Assembly: GCA_020284085.1 (NCBI GenBank)
Contig: JACEVL010000056.1
Span: forward strand, 476,001 to 540,000
Source of the DNA: Aporrectodea caliginosa
Lineage: Eukaryota > Annelida > Clitellata > Crassiclitellata > Lumbricidae
Direction: 5' to 3'
DNA length: 64,000 nt
Below the pieces are notes generated by a model. It saw nothing but the letters and a program-made list of their open reading frames with translations. It was not told the DNA's origin and did no database searches. The translations under genes were made by a program, and so were the position numbers. Every line of letters begins with the position of its first letter. Position 1 is the first letter of the stretch. Below, piece by piece: positions 35,966 through 47,270 of this stretch.

Positions 35966-36065
35966 TCGTCAATTTGGCTGCTCAACGATAAACTAACATA
36001 AATCTCCCTAAATATAAAAGAACTTAACGCATATTATATCCTTGATAAGTTTATATTGATATGAA

Positions 36066-36896
36066 GGGCGTAACTCTGCCGTACAGAGTGGTGTTGAGTT
36101 GACAGATCCCCCTTCCCTCTGCCCTTCCCTTCTCCCTCTCCACCCCTTCCCGGTAAACCCGTACTTTAGGTTGGTAAATTATTTTATATCGTCAAATTAA
36201 AATGGAAGCTGGATTGATGAAAAGAAATTATTTCCATAGATGGAAGTGGAATTCGTGAATATATTTCTTTGTTTAAATAAAGAGGAATCTATGGAAATAA
36301 CTTTTTACCCCTCCCTATAGCCTAATTATAAGAATTTAATAGGCTTTATTCGCCACTTTACAGTCCACAAGTTACAAATTACATTCGTAATTAATAATTT
36401 TTCGCATTTTTCAATTGTTTTCCTTTTCAGTAGAACGTTCAATTACAAAAATGATCTGTTTAGAGTCTCACAATTAGGCGATCAAGATGGCGATCAACAA
36501 TTCTCATACTGGAAATACGGACTGTAAACTCATGTACAATTGCCTTTGCAAATTCATACTGTGTCTTAGGCGATCAAGCTGGCGGTATTCTGATTCTGTC
36601 TCCCATAATAATTGTATGTCTTTCACATTACGACTTCGATGCTGTACTGTTTTAGATTTCTACTGACTGCTTACTGAGCTAAATACTGAAAAGGCAAACA
36701 ACTGGCAAGGTTGAGCTATAATTTCAGTCCACAAGAACTTACTCCGGTTTTGTGCAAAAATCATATCTGAAGCACAAACTCAGACAATTCATAATAATTA
36801 ATGATGTCGAAAAGCATTTGTTTCCAGGTTTCATTGGGATATGAATAATTCATCAAAAATAAAACACAAGAAAAGATAGGAAGTTCCCAACTATGT
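36066..36896 (+). other. Leader region of zinc-finger locus F
   Basis: It contains a C/T-rich stretch (36108-36150), an inverted pair TTATTTCCATAGAT/ATCTATGGAAATAA (36227-36240 and 36287-36300) enclosing 46 bases, a second copy of the TTTTCAGTAGAACGTTCAAT segment (36423-36444, first at 35859), and the shared leader with GTGTCTTAGGCGATCA (36550-36570). The second TTTTCAGTAG copy shows a local duplication of part of the module. No ORF is present. Confidence 0.4.
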
Positions 36897-36911
36897 TAGA
36901 AAATATTTCTG

Positions 36912-38096
36912 ATGGATAGTATTACTAAGGAAAACATGAGAAGCCATTCCAAAGCAAAGACACACGAATGCGAGTTTTGCAAAGAAATATTTACGCACAT
37001 CTGTGACTTACAGAAGCACATGATAATACATACTGGAGAAAACGCTCATCTTTGCTTGAAATGTGGGAAATCATTCCCATACTCTTCGAGTCTGAAAACA
37101 CACACTAGAACCCATACTGGAAAGAAACCGTTTCAGTGCGAAGTATGTAAACAATTATTTTCTCGTTCTTACTTTCTCCAGAACCATATTAGAATCCATA
37201 CTGGAGAGAGACCTTATCAATGCCAAGAATGTCAAAAGCGTTTTTCCAAATCTTCATGTCTAATACTTCATGGAAGAATTCATACCGGTGAGAAACCTTA
37301 CAAATGTCAAATATGTCAAAAACGTTTTTCCCGTTGTTTCGGTCTCACACGTCACGCAAGAATTCACACAGGAGAGATGCTTTACCAATGCCAAATATGT
37401 CAAAAGAGTTTTTCCACATCTTCGGATCTAACACGTCATGAAAGAATTCATACCGGAGTTAAACCATACAAATGTCAGTTATGTGAGTTTAAATCTAAGT
37501 ATAAAGGTTATCTAAAGTGCCACATGAGAAGACATACTGGAGAGAAACCATACCTTTGCCGGGGATGTCAAAAAGCATTCTCATCACATTCAGGTCTGAT
37601 AAATCATGAAAAAACTGAAGAGAAACGATTCCTGTGCATTTTTTGTAAAAAAATATTTTCCAGCTCTTCATTGCTGCAAAGTCATATTAGAATCCATACT
37701 GGAGAGAGACCATACCAATGTCAGATCTGTAAAAGGAGTTATTACAAATCTTCTGATCTACAATATCATGTTCGAACCCATACTGGAGAAAAACCATACC
37801 AATGCAAGACATGTCAAAAACGGTTTATCCGATCTTCTAGTCTCAAATGTCATGTAAGAATTCATACTGGAGAAAAACCACACCACTGCAAATTATGTGA
37901 GTTTAAAACTAATACTAAAAGTGATCTAAAGATTCACTGGAGAACACATACTGGAGAGAAACCATATCTTTGCCAGATATGTCAGAAAACGTTCTCTTCT
38001 GCATCGGGTTTAAGGCATCATGAAACAAAACTTTCGTGTTTGGCTCAAATTTCTAAAACCATTTCCCAAAGTTCACATTCTGCAAAATTATGTTGA
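36912..38096 (+). CDS. C2H2 zinc-finger protein F (intact, 13 finger units)
   Basis: The exon has 394 codons and is the only locus with the family start (MDSITKENMRSHSKAKTHEC) and no lesion. TAG at 36897-36899 precedes the ATG; that TTAG, conserved in paralogues as T(C/T)AG/AAATAATTT, could be a splice acceptor. Thirteen C-x2-C-x12-H-x3-4-H units fill residues about 17-375, joined by [11 protein letters not shown] linkers. Finger 8 (LCRGCQKAFSSHSGLINHEK) lost its last histidine through a 6-base deletion, and finger 13 ends HHETK, also without it. Fingers 7 and 12 are the CxLCEFK type. Family knowledge: multi-finger proteins bind DNA, often as transcriptional regulators, in the nucleus. There is no KRAB, ZAD, SCAN or BTB domain and no acidic activation region, so any effector part would have to be spliced from upstream. 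The target is unknown. Confidence 0.8.
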   Translation: MDSITKENMRSHSKAKTHECEFCKEIFTHICDLQKHMIIHTGENAHLCLKCGKSFPYSSSLKTHTRTHTGKKPFQCEVCKQLFSRSYFLQNHIRIHTGERPYQCQECQKRFSKSSCLILHGRIHTGEKPYKCQICQKRFSRCFGLTRHARIHTGEMLYQCQICQKSFSTSSDLTRHERIHTGVKPYKCQLCEFKSKYKGYLKCHMRRHTGEKPYLCRGCQKAFSSHSGLINHEKTEEKRFLCIFCKKIFSSSSLLQSHIRIHTGERPYQCQICKRSYYKSSDLQYHVRTHTGEKPYQCKTCQKRFIRSSSLKCHVRIHTGEKPHHCKLCEFKTNTKSDLKIHWRTHTGEKPYLCQICQKTFSSASGLRHHETKLSCLAQISKTISQSSHSAKLC

Positions 38097-38765
38097 GAAA
38101 AGCCAAAGAAATTCCAGTAGGTCTGAAATACATGAATGAACATGAATGGAGAGAAACCATTAGTTTAAAAAAAACATTTTCGCGATCTTTGTGTCTACGA
38201 AGAAAAGAAGGTCTCAAGCAGTTGGTGAACAAAGATTAAAAATTTTATCTTTTAATTTAAAATGGAAGTGTTGAACACTCAATCTATGATGATATGCATG
38301 AACGAATTCATGCATATATACGTTTTGCATACAAAATAAGAGCTTTGATACAGTAGGCTACATCGAATTATTCCTGTAGGACTGGACATATTCAAGGATG
38401 GTGATTTTGTTTTGCGCTTTTGTGACGCTTTTAGTTCCTGATCTAGGTTTACTTTTATTTGTTCGTGTTTACACTCAATTCAAGTTTAACGCAGTCTTAA
38501 ATCTCACGCTGTTACTGTTCCGTAAACGCAATCACGATGTAATTGCAAGATAATTTCACACTTAATCAGTGCTGATGGTTACGATGCTGTTAAGGTTGAA
38601 ATTTCTCAGCAAATAAAGTTTGTTCAATCTTTATTTGTCATAGTTACCTGTAACGACTCATAGAAATGTGGTAGGCCTATCCATGTACAGCCAACAGCCG
38701 AGGACATAAGATAGATCCGCAGTAAATTGTGCATTGTCGAAATAGTTGGCACCCAATAGGCCATA
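38097..38765 (+). other. 3' region of zinc-finger locus F
   Basis: It shows the family 3' region blocks (ATGATATGCATGAACGAATTCATGC near 38286, TTCCTGTAGGACTGGACATATTC near 38370). It has an AGGCCT insertion at 38673-38678 absent from the 3' regions of loci C and E. Confidence 0.5.
38610..38637. terminator. Polyadenylation signal within an inverted repeat (locus F)
   Basis: CAAATAAAG (38610-38618) faces CTTTATTTG (38629-38637), as in loci C and E, about 515 bp after the stop codon of F. Confidence 0.6.
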
Positions 38766-38769
38766 GAGA

Positions 38770-39245
38770 CCTAAATCAACTGGAATTTTTCTAGATCTAT
38801 CAAAGGCCTTCGATACTGTGAATCATGCAATACTCTTGTATAAACTCGAGCACTTTGGAATATGGGGTACCCCTCAATTGGTTTGCGAGTTACTTATCAA
38901 ATAGATATCAATATGTTGCCCTCAACAACGCTTGCTCATCTTTCTTACCAATAACGTGTGGTGTGCCGCAGGGCTCAGTCCTCGGGCCTCTGTTATTCCT
39001 CCTGTACCGTATGTAGGCTAAATGATATTCAATCAGTAACCGATCTGAGCTTGATTATGTTTGCGGATGATACAAACATCTTTACAACTGGATATTGTCC
39101 TCTCCTGTTAGCTGCATCATTAAATGATAAATTGAAAGACATAAGCCAGTGGTTCTCAGCGAATCTACTGTCGCTAAACTTAAAAAAACATGTTTTATGA
39201 TATTTGCAAAAAAAGTACCTGGATATTGAAATCAATATTACCACA
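38770..39245 (+). mobile_element. LINE reverse-transcriptase fragment
   Basis: Translated pieces cover the catalytic palm: [20 protein letters not shown] (first catalytic Asp), then [20 protein letters not shown], then [16 protein letters not shown] (38957-39005), then FADDTNIF (second catalytic motif, near 39060) and SQWFSANLLSLNLKK. These are hallmark motifs of non-LTR retrotransposon reverse transcriptase. An insertion with TAGGCTA near 39014 and small frameshifts break the frame. It is truncated at both ends and lies between the 3' end of locus F and the module of locus G. Confidence 0.8.
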
Positions 39246-39352
39246 GAATATATTATTTTTTAAATGGAACAAAATTAATGTCGGAAAGTCTGTCAAAGCA
39301 TTGATGTGTCACGTGTTTCAAATGTTTTTGAATATAAAAGCGCTAGTTTAGA

Positions 39353-39845
39353 GTGAATTTGACCTCTTATGATACGATATAATCTCCTTGCTTGCTTAAT
39401 GAGCACAAAGAATGATGACGTCCCTTATCAGTGACTTTGTCGACGTCTCGACGAGGTAACGTTACAAATCTACTGTTTAAAAATAAATTCATGTTAGTCG
39501 TCGATTATCAGTCTTTCCAATTTGCAATTTACTTTCTCTTTCGATAGACTATTCCCATATAGTTAGCCTATTATTATCAGTGTAAAGTATCACAACTAGC
39601 AGACCGTTATTAGCACATTTTTTAAGGCGTTTGAATATTCGTCGATCGTTTAGTTCGTCAACATCTAGGCCTAGGCTGCTTAAGGGTTAAATCTCTAAAT
39701 ATCTTCTCCATATAAACATTTCAGTGCATTTTACAACCGTAATATATCGCTACCAAAGGCGTAAGCATCTAAACCTCGGCGCCTATGTTGCCGTTCTCAG
39801 TCGGTATCTGGCAACTTGGTTGGACATTAATGAAAGGTCCTTACT
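39353..39845 (+). promoter_or_regulatory. Upstream module of zinc-finger locus G
   Basis: The module has all shared blocks, but the CRE is altered: TGACGTCC (39417-39424) instead of TGACGTCA. It continues further downstream than in locus C, into GCGTTTGAATATTCGTCGATCG, CTTAAGGGTTAAATCTC, CTCGGCGCCTATGTTGCCG and GGACATTAATGAAAGG, matching 9590-9730 and, inverted, 46710-47000. A short inversion-prone palindrome GTCGACGTCTCGACGAG is present near 39440. Confidence 0.5.
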
Positions 39846-39865
39846 CATTTACTGAACTGATAAAT

Positions 39866-40178
39866 CTTCTGCGGCGGAAGATACCGCCGCAATATAAACG
39901 AAAATTTTACTTTTGCGGCGGTAACCTTTTGCGCATGCGCGGTGCATGCGCGGCGCATACGACTTGAAAGCATCTTAAAATGGCTGAATTGTCGATAGGA
40001 CAAATCTTTCCCAGAAGATTTATCCTTGATCATAATGCGTTATCTCCTAAAAATTGAGGTCGTGAGGGTCGGTTAAGGTCAGAGTAAGGGCTAGTCGTTT
40101 TTAGATATAAGGAGGAAAACAAATCCGGCGCCGAAGTAAGTTTTCGCGGGTTGCGTGGCGGCATATCCGCCGCAGAAG
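39866..40178. mobile_element. CG-rich element with 13-bp inverted ends
   Basis: CTTCTGCGGCGGA at 39866-39878 is the exact inverse of TCCGCCGCAGAAG at 40166-40178. The interior has GCATGCGCGG repeats (39932-39956). The homologous upstream modules at 9.7 kb and 46.78 kb lack it, so it is an insertion, but I see no target duplication. Confidence 0.6.
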
Positions 40179-41150
40179 CACCACGCTTAGGCCTACTGAA
40201 AGTGAACCTCCGCTGCCAATTCGTACGGAAAGGTCTCCATTATTATCCTTTTCATGCTGTGGTACTGGGGTGCGACTATTCGTCAACTGATGCCATGTAG
40301 AATGTGCTCCGGATATCAATAATGCAATGAAGAACTGATTTATTATTTGTTTTCGCACAGGAGATTCACGTAGGCCTACCTGCTCATTCACGCAGATAAT
40401 TTATGCTTGACCTTTACATTTTAATGTTTTGTATAAATCGGTTGCTTGACAGCAATTCTTCTACAACTGTCTATTGAAGCAAACTCGCTTTATTTGATTA
40501 CGTTTCCATAAGTTATTGATCATCAACTTTCTACGTTTTGACGGGTTGTGAAGAGAAGAAAAACTAGTAAAATTAAAGAAATCCTATATGGTTTTTTGAA
40601 ATATCAGCTAACGGTAATTTTCACATGTTAATGTAGCCTACATGCGCATTCGTTTGAATAGAGTGTGCAATGACCATTTTAGATAGTGGATAGTGGACTT
40701 TAAATTCATGTTCAATGTGTTTGTTGTAATTGTCTTTGCAAATTGATACTGCGTCTTAGGCGATCAACCAGGCGGAAATCTGAATTCTGTCTCCCATAAT
40801 TGTATGTTTTATATTATGACTATGGTCTTTTTATTTTTAGGTTGAAAATATAAATAAATAAATGCAAAATAAAAGTAAATGTAGCCTACTATTGAATACT
40901 TAAAGAACTTAAAAATGAAAAGGCAAACAAATGGCGGCCTTGGACAATAATATCAATCCACAGAAACTTACAAGAGTTTAAGTGTTTACAACTCTTGCTT
41001 TGTGTATAAATCTATTCTGAACTCTGAAGCACAAACTTGGTTACTTTGTAATCATGATGTCGGAAAGCATTTCTTTCAAGCATTCATTAGAATAATACCA
41101 TTGTAAATACTACAAATGAGAATACATAAAGTTCCCAGCGCACATCCATA
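40179..41150 (+). other. Leader region of zinc-finger locus G
   Basis: It mirrors the locus H leader on the other strand (44815-45600): shared TCACGCAGATA, TGACGGGTTGTGAAG, TTTCACATGTTAATGTAG, TTTAGATAGTGGA and the AGGCGATCA leader. It contains AGGCCT at 40373-40378 and AGCCT at 40635-40639, the second absent from the locus H leader. No ORF is present. Confidence 0.4.
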
Positions 41151-42360
41151 TTAGAATTCATGCTGGAGAGATGCATTACCAATGCCAAATATGTCAAAAA
41201 CCGTTTTCCCAATCTTCATATCTAACACTTCATGCAAGAATTCATAACGGAGAGAAATCTTACCAATGCCTAGTATGTGAAAAACGTTTTTCTCAGCCTT
41301 CATATCTGAGGGTTCATGCAAGAATCCACACTGGAGAAATGCCTTACCAATGCCAGTTATGTCTAAAACGGTTTTCGCAATTTTCAAATCTAACAGTTCA
41401 CGCAAGAATCCATACTGGAGAGAAATCTTACGAATGCCAAATATGTCAAAAACGTTTTTCATCCAATCTTCACATCTAACAATTCACGCAAGAATCCATA
41501 CTGGAGATAGGCCTTACCATTGCCAAATATGTCAAAAACGTTTTTGCCTATCTTCCACTTTAACAGATCATGCAAGAATTCATACCGGAGAGAAATTCTA
41601 CCAATGCCAAATATGCCAGAAAAGTTTCTCTCGTTGTTACAGTCTAACATGTCATACAAGAATCCACACTGGAGAGAAGTCTTACCAATGCCAAGTATGT
41701 CAAAAGCGTTTTTCCCTATCACAAAATCTAATGCTACATGCCAGCACTCATACCGTATTGGAACCGTACAAGTGCCAGTTATGTGACGTTAAAATTAAGT
41801 TTAAAGATCACCTAAAGCGTCATATGAGAACACATACTGGAGAGAAACCATATCTTTGCCGGGTATGTCAGAAAACATTCTCGAACATTTCAGGTCTGAA
41901 AAGTCATGAAATAACCCACGCTGAAGATAAACCATTTCTGTGCATTGATTGTAATAAAACATTTTCCACATCTTCGGATTTACAAAGACATGTTAGAATC
42001 CATACTGGAGAGAGACCATACCAATGTCAAGTATGTAAAAAAAGTTATTCCCGATCTTATCGTCTGCGAGACCATATTCGAACCCATACTGGAGATAAAC
42101 CATACCAATGTCAGACATGTCAAAAACAGTTTATCCAATCTTCTTATCTCAAATGTCATGCAAGAATTCATACTGGTAGTAACAGTAGTAGTAGTGACCA
42201 ACTATGTGAGTTTAAAACTAAATGTAAAAGTTATCTAAAGTAGTCACAACAAAACACATGGTGGAGAAAAACCGTACCTTTGCCAGGAATGTCAGAAAAC
42301 GTTCTCATGGGCTTCAGGTCTGAGATGTCATGAAAAAAACTTATTCCCTGTCTATCTCAA
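41151..42360 (+). pseudogene. C2H2 zinc-finger locus G (frameshifted, with triplet-repeat replacement in a finger)
   Basis: The frame 41171-41479 carries about four fingers. One extra base in TTTTTCATCCAATC (about 41457) shifts it to the frame 41350-42243, which carries about nine more (YHCQICQKRFCLSSTLTDH onward). In the penultimate CxLCEF finger, the linker and first cysteine codons are replaced by AGTAACAGTAGTAGTAGTGA (42177-42196), giving a run of Asn/Ser. An extra T then makes TAG at 42241-42243; the last finger, [19 protein letters not shown], is readable in the next frame. The start region and first two fingers are missing, as in C and H. Confidence 0.75.
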
Positions 42361-43078
42361 GTCTGTAAAACATTTTCGTAATTTTACAGTAGTGCAAAAT
42401 TTATTATGTAGTGAAAACCTTACTTATGAAGTGGTGCGAGTTCCAGTTATACAAGAGGACATTCTCACGCGATTGGTGGTAGTGTGTCAGTAGTGGTTTA
42501 GTAATTGTGAGTTCGTCAGAAGTACGTAAATGAAACTAGTAGTGGTGAAGATAACACAAAAGCAGTGGAAAAAAAACATTTCGCAATCAAGTATGTGGGA
42601 GAAGCAAGTGTCTCAACCAGTAGTAGTAGTAGTATTGGAGTTATTGTAGTAGTAGTAGTAGTAGTTGTATACAAAAGTAGTAGTAGTAGTAGTGGTAGCT
42701 ACTTAATCTATGGTGGTAGTAGTAGTAGTTTCAGTAGTAGTGAATAGTAGTAGTAGTGATAGTGAGTAGCTAGTAGCAAAGCAGTGCCAGTGAGTGTTTG
42801 TCGTAGTGAAGTCGCAGTCGCAGTAGCATTAGCAGAGCAGTTAGCAGTAGCAGTATTAGCAGTAGCATTCGAAGTCACAGTCGCAGTGGTGGTGGTGGTA
42901 GTAGTAGCAGTAGCAGTAGCAGTCGAAGTCGAAGTCGCAGTAGCAGTAGCAAGAGCAGTACAGTAGCAGTAGCAGTATTAGCAGTAGCAGTAGCATTCGA
43001 AGTCGCAGTCGCAGTGGTGGTGGTGGTGGTAGTAGCAGTAGTAGTAGTTGTTGCTGTTGTTGTCGTTGTTGTTGAAAA
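42165..43078. repeat. AGT/GTAGCA triplet-repeat field invading the locus G 3' region
   Basis: From the replaced finger codons at 42177 onward, blocks of (AGT)n, (GTA)n and (GCAGTA)n alternate with recognisable pieces of the family 3' region, for example CATTCTCACGCGATT near 42457 and AAAAAACATTTCGCAATC near 42573. From 42600 the triplets dominate up to a (GTTGTC)n end near 43070. Open frames across it (poly-Ser, poly-Val) are repeat artefacts. Confidence 0.8.
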
Positions 43079-43089
43079 GACTAATCGCA

Positions 43090-43656
43090 CTCATAACCAA
43101 AAACTGTTCGTACAGATGCTACATTTCTTTGAGTGCTTATAACTAGACATAAGAATTATAGCCTAGCCTAAATTGAACTGAAAGTGCCTCAAAACGACGT
43201 TAAAAAACAAAAGCAGGATCCCTGAAGGACTATGTCCAGTCCTACAGGAATACTCAGTTTGTACTAAATACTAGGTAAAGCTCTTACTTTGAATACAAAG
43301 CTGATATGCATGAATTCGTTCGTGCATATCATCTAGATTGAGTAGCTCCACACTTCCATTTTTATTCTTTGTTCACCAACTGTTGTTGGTGAACGTCAAC
43401 AACGTCAAATATTTCAGGTAATTTCGTTGAGACTTTGTTTCAGTGTAGACTCGAAGATCATAAAAATATTTCGACAAAATGATGATTTCTCTCCATTTAG
43501 GGTTTATTCATGTATTTCAAACGAAGTGCATGAATATGTTTCCTTATCTGAAATAATCGCGTGAGAATGTTCTCTGGTATAACTGGAATTTGTATGGCTT
43601 TTCTCAAGTATAGTTTCCAACATAATTTTGCAGACTGTGAACTTTGGAAAATGATT
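43090..43656 (-). other. 3' region of zinc-finger locus H
   Basis: On the minus strand this matches other 3' regions: CATACTTGAGAAAAGCCATAC, CATTCTCACGCGATTATTTCAG, CATGCATATCAGCTTTG. A local duplication of CAACTGTTGTTGGTGAACG is seen near 43376-43400. The terminal polyadenylation palindrome is missing, lost at the junction with the triplet field. Confidence 0.5.
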
Positions 43657-44812
43657 TTACAAACTTGAACCAGACACGGGGTGGGTTTTTTCATGACGTC
43701 TCAGACCTGAAGCCCATGAGAACGTTTTCTGACATATCTGGCAAAGGTATGGTTTCTCTCCAGTATGTGTTCTCGTGTGACTCTTTAGATTACTTTTAGT
43801 ATTAGTTTTAAACTCACATAATTGGCAGTGGTATGGTTTCTCTCCAGTATGAATTCTTGCATGACTTTTAAGATTAGAAGATTGGATAAACCGTTTTTGA
43901 CATGTCTGGCATTGGTATGGTTTTTCTCCAGTATGGATTCGAACATGATCTCGCAGGTGAGAAGATCGGGAATAACTCTTCTTACATATCTGACATTGGT
44001 ATGGTCTCTCTCCAGTATGGATTCTAACATGAACTTTTAGCACTGAAGATGCGGAAAATGTTTTGTTACAAAGAATACACAGAAATGGTTTCGCTTCAGA
44101 GTGGGTTTTTTCATGACTTTTAAGACCTGAAATGTTTGAGAATGTTTTCTGACATACCCGGCAAAGGTATGGCTTCTCTCCGGAATGCTTTCTCATATGG
44201 ATCTTTAGATTAACTTCATACTTAGTTTTAAACTCACATAACTGACATTTGTATGGTTTCACTCCGGTATGAATTCTTGCATGACGTGTTAGATTTGAAG
44301 ATTTGGAAAAACGTTTTTTGACATACTTGGCATTGGTAAGGCATCTCTCCAGTGTGAATTCTTGCATGAATCCTTAGATATGAAGGCTGAGAAAAACGTT
44401 TTTGACATACTAGGCATTGGTAAGATTTCTCTCCGGTATGAATTCGCGCATGAATTTTTAGATATGAAGATAGGAAAAAACGTTTCTGACATATTTGACA
44501 TTTGGTCTCTCCAGTATGGATTCTCTCCGGTATGAATTCTTGCATGAAGATTTCTCTAGACCTGAAGAATCTGGAAAAACGCTTTTGACAAATTTTGCAT
44601 TGGAAAGGCATCTCTCCTGTATGGATTCTTGTATGACGTGTTAGATCTGAAGATTGGGAAAAACATTTTTGACATATTTGGCATTGGTAAGATTTCTTCC
44701 CAGGATGAATTATAATATGGTTCTGCAGCTGGGAATTTTCTATTTTTTCCTTTGTTGCATTTGCGATGGAATATCCTAATGAATGTTTGAAAGAAATGCT
44801 TTTCGACATCAT
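43657..44812 (-). pseudogene. C2H2 zinc-finger locus H (single homopolymer frameshift)
   Basis: Read on the minus strand, the frame from 44812 covers about five fingers and runs to 44234. The frame from about 44330 to TAG/TAA at 43657 covers eight more, including HARIHTGVKPYKCQLCEFKT and the whole conserved C-terminal block ending HEKTHPVSGSSL. They are joined by one extra T in the run 44314-44319. A rearranged finger near 44510-44570 (KRFSRFFRSREIFMQEF) contains a short duplicated linker. The normal start and first fingers are missing; the array begins right after CCCAGCTGCAG. If the homopolymer indel were an assembly error, the array would be nearly intact, so I call it pseudogene with reservation. 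Confidence 0.65.
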
Positions 44813-45600
44813 GATTATGAAGTAAGAGAGTTTGTGCTTCAGATATGATTTTTACACAAAGCTAGAGTTGAAAACACTGAAACTCTTGTAAGTTTCTGTG
44901 GAGTGATATTATTGTCCAAGCCCGCCATTTGTTTGCCTTTTTCATTTTGAAGTTCTCTAAGTATTCAGTAGAAATCTAAAAATAGCACATTAACTTTTAT
45001 CTTGCATTTATTTATTCATATTATTAACCTAAAAAATTAAAAAAAGCATCATAGTCGTAATATAAAAACACATGTAATTATGGGAGACAGAATCAGAATT
45101 CCGCCAGTATGATCGCCTAAGACACAATATCAATTTGCAAAGACAATTACAACAAACACATTGAACATGAACTAACAGTCTGTGTGTTCCACTATCTAAA
45201 ATGGTCCTTGTACACTGTATTCAAACGAATGCGCATGTACTTTAACATGTAAAAATCACAGTTAGCTGATTCTACAAAAGAACCATATAGGATTTCGTTA
45301 ATTTTATTACTTTTTCTTCGTTTCACAACCCGTCAAAACCTAATAGAACTTTGTGAATAAACGACATGTCTAGAAAGTTGATGGTCAATTAACATATGGA
45401 AACGTAATGAAATAAAGAGAGCTTGCTTCAATAGATGGTTGTAGAAGAATTATCTTTGCTGTCAAGCAACCGATTTATACAAGACATAAAAGTGCAAATT
45501 TAGGTTAAGCATATCTGCGTGAATGAGAAAGTGCGTGAATCTCTTATGCGAAAACAAATAATAATTCAGTTCTTGATAGCACTGTTGATAACCAGAGCAC
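44813..45600 (-). other. Leader region of zinc-finger locus H
   Basis: Minus-strand counterpart of the locus G leader. The shared segment (GGCGGAATTCTGATTCTGTC, then CTAAGACACAATATC) is at 45085-45135. No ORF is present. Confidence 0.4.
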
Positions 45601-45649
45601 ATTCCTCATGCCATGACGAGTTGCAGCCGTTCTAGATAATACTAACTGA

Positions 45650-45809
45650 ATAACAATAGTAATAATAACAATAATAATAATAATAATAACAACAACAATA
45701 ATATCTCAATCACAATAAATAGGTTCAACGCTTAATAATTCTGGATTCCTTGATAACCTAGAAATTAATTTTAATAATGATAGAAATTCTGATAATAATA
45801 ATAATAATA

Positions 45810-45885
<76 letters not shown>

Positions 45886-46385
45886 TAATAATAATAATAA
45901 TAATAATGTATTGCATGAATAACGAGGAATAATATTTAATTGCTTTTAAGGAATAGTTACTAATATCTGAATTTAACGACCTCCAAAATATGGTAATAAT
46001 AATCAGGATAATTATAATTTTTAATTTAGTTTCTAAGAGCCTGAGGGATCTTTTCTACTTCGGGCAAAAAAATAATAATATTTCCAGCGTTTTCAATATG
46101 CACGCAACGGTAGAACGCCAATACATTCAGAGGGACTTTCATATTACATTCATAAAAGGACCTCGTATTGGAACATACTATGCGTGATTATTCTTGAGAA
46201 TTATGCTAGAAGCCTGATGGATCATTTAAACCTATTTTAAAAAACAATAATGTAATACCTAACCGATAAGGTTCAAATGATACATAATCGTAAAATAGCA
46301 TAATAATTAACAAGATAATAATAATAATAATTTTAATAGAAATAATAAGAATATATTATTAGATAATAATAATAATGTATAATTG
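45650..46385. repeat. (AAT)n-rich region
   Basis: An almost perfect (AAT)n tract lies at 45795-45910 and degenerate AAT tracts lie at 45655-45715 and 46300-46375. The 45920-46290 interval between them carries a CATAAAAGGACCTCGTATTGG-type unique stretch with a weak ORF (45990-46187) that I cannot assign. The tract may be the tail of an unrecognised LINE. Confidence 0.75.
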
Positions 46386-46409
46386 ACTATGTAGCACAAC
46401 ATGATGGTC

Positions 46410-47270
46410 AAGAATGGAGACCTATCCGTATGAATTGGCGGCAGAAGTCCCTTAATTCAGGAAATAGGTAACAATTAACCCTTTCATAAAATATGCAGCG
46501 CGTGATGTAAGGTAACATGAAGAAATTTGGCAACATATTTGCCGACATTCGAATCCACCTTGACTAAGCCGACGCGTAGGGATCTTGGGCAAGCTCCTTT
46601 AAGATGCTATCGCAGTTTATCATGGTGGTCGTCATGACAGATTGAACGGCGTATTATCTAATTCATTTGTCCGCGCTGCATAAAGCATTTAAGCGCATCT
46701 CTGTTACACAACATGAAAAGGAAAAAAGAATGGAGACCTTTCCGTATGAATTACAGCAGAAGTCCCTTACATATAAATATGTAAGGACCCTTAATAATAA
46801 ATGTCTAACCAAATTGCCAGATACCGACTGAGAACGGAAACATACGCGCCGAGGTTTAGATGCTTACGCCCTTGATAGCGATATAATTTTATTACGGTTG
46901 TAAAATGCGTTGAAATTTTTGATATGGAGAAGATATTTATGGAGATTACCCTTAAGCAGCCTACCTATCGACGAACTAAACGATCGACGGATATTCAAAC
47001 GCCTCAATAATTGGCTAATTACAGTCCGCTAGTTGTGAGACTTTAATAATAATAATTAAAAGAGAAAATCAATCTGCAAATTGCAAAGACTGATTGATAA
47101 TCGACGACTAACATGAATTAATTTTTAAACAGTAGATTTGTAACGTTACCTCGTCGTAGACTAAGTCACTGATAAGTGACGTCATCATTCTTTGTGCTCA
47201 TCAAGTAAGCAAGGAGTTTATATCGTACTATAAGAGGTGTCAAATTTCACTCTTGCTGCAGTTTTACAGC
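46410..47270 (-). promoter_or_regulatory. Upstream module of zinc-finger locus H
   Basis: Minus-strand module with GACACCTC, TACGATATAAACTCC and TGACGTCA at 47177-47184, followed by all downstream blocks to CTCGGCGCGTATGTTTCCG near 46850. A segment (GGAGACCT.TCCGTATGAATT) occurs at 46425-46444 and again at 46733-46752, showing an insertion of about 310 bp in the distal part. The module lies about 2.2 kb from the finger exon. Confidence 0.5.

Noticed and set aside
42784..43090. Val/Ala-rich and Thr-rich ORFs on both strands
   Set aside because: They arise from GTAGCA triplet repeats and are open in several frames at once, as expected of a stop-free repeat.
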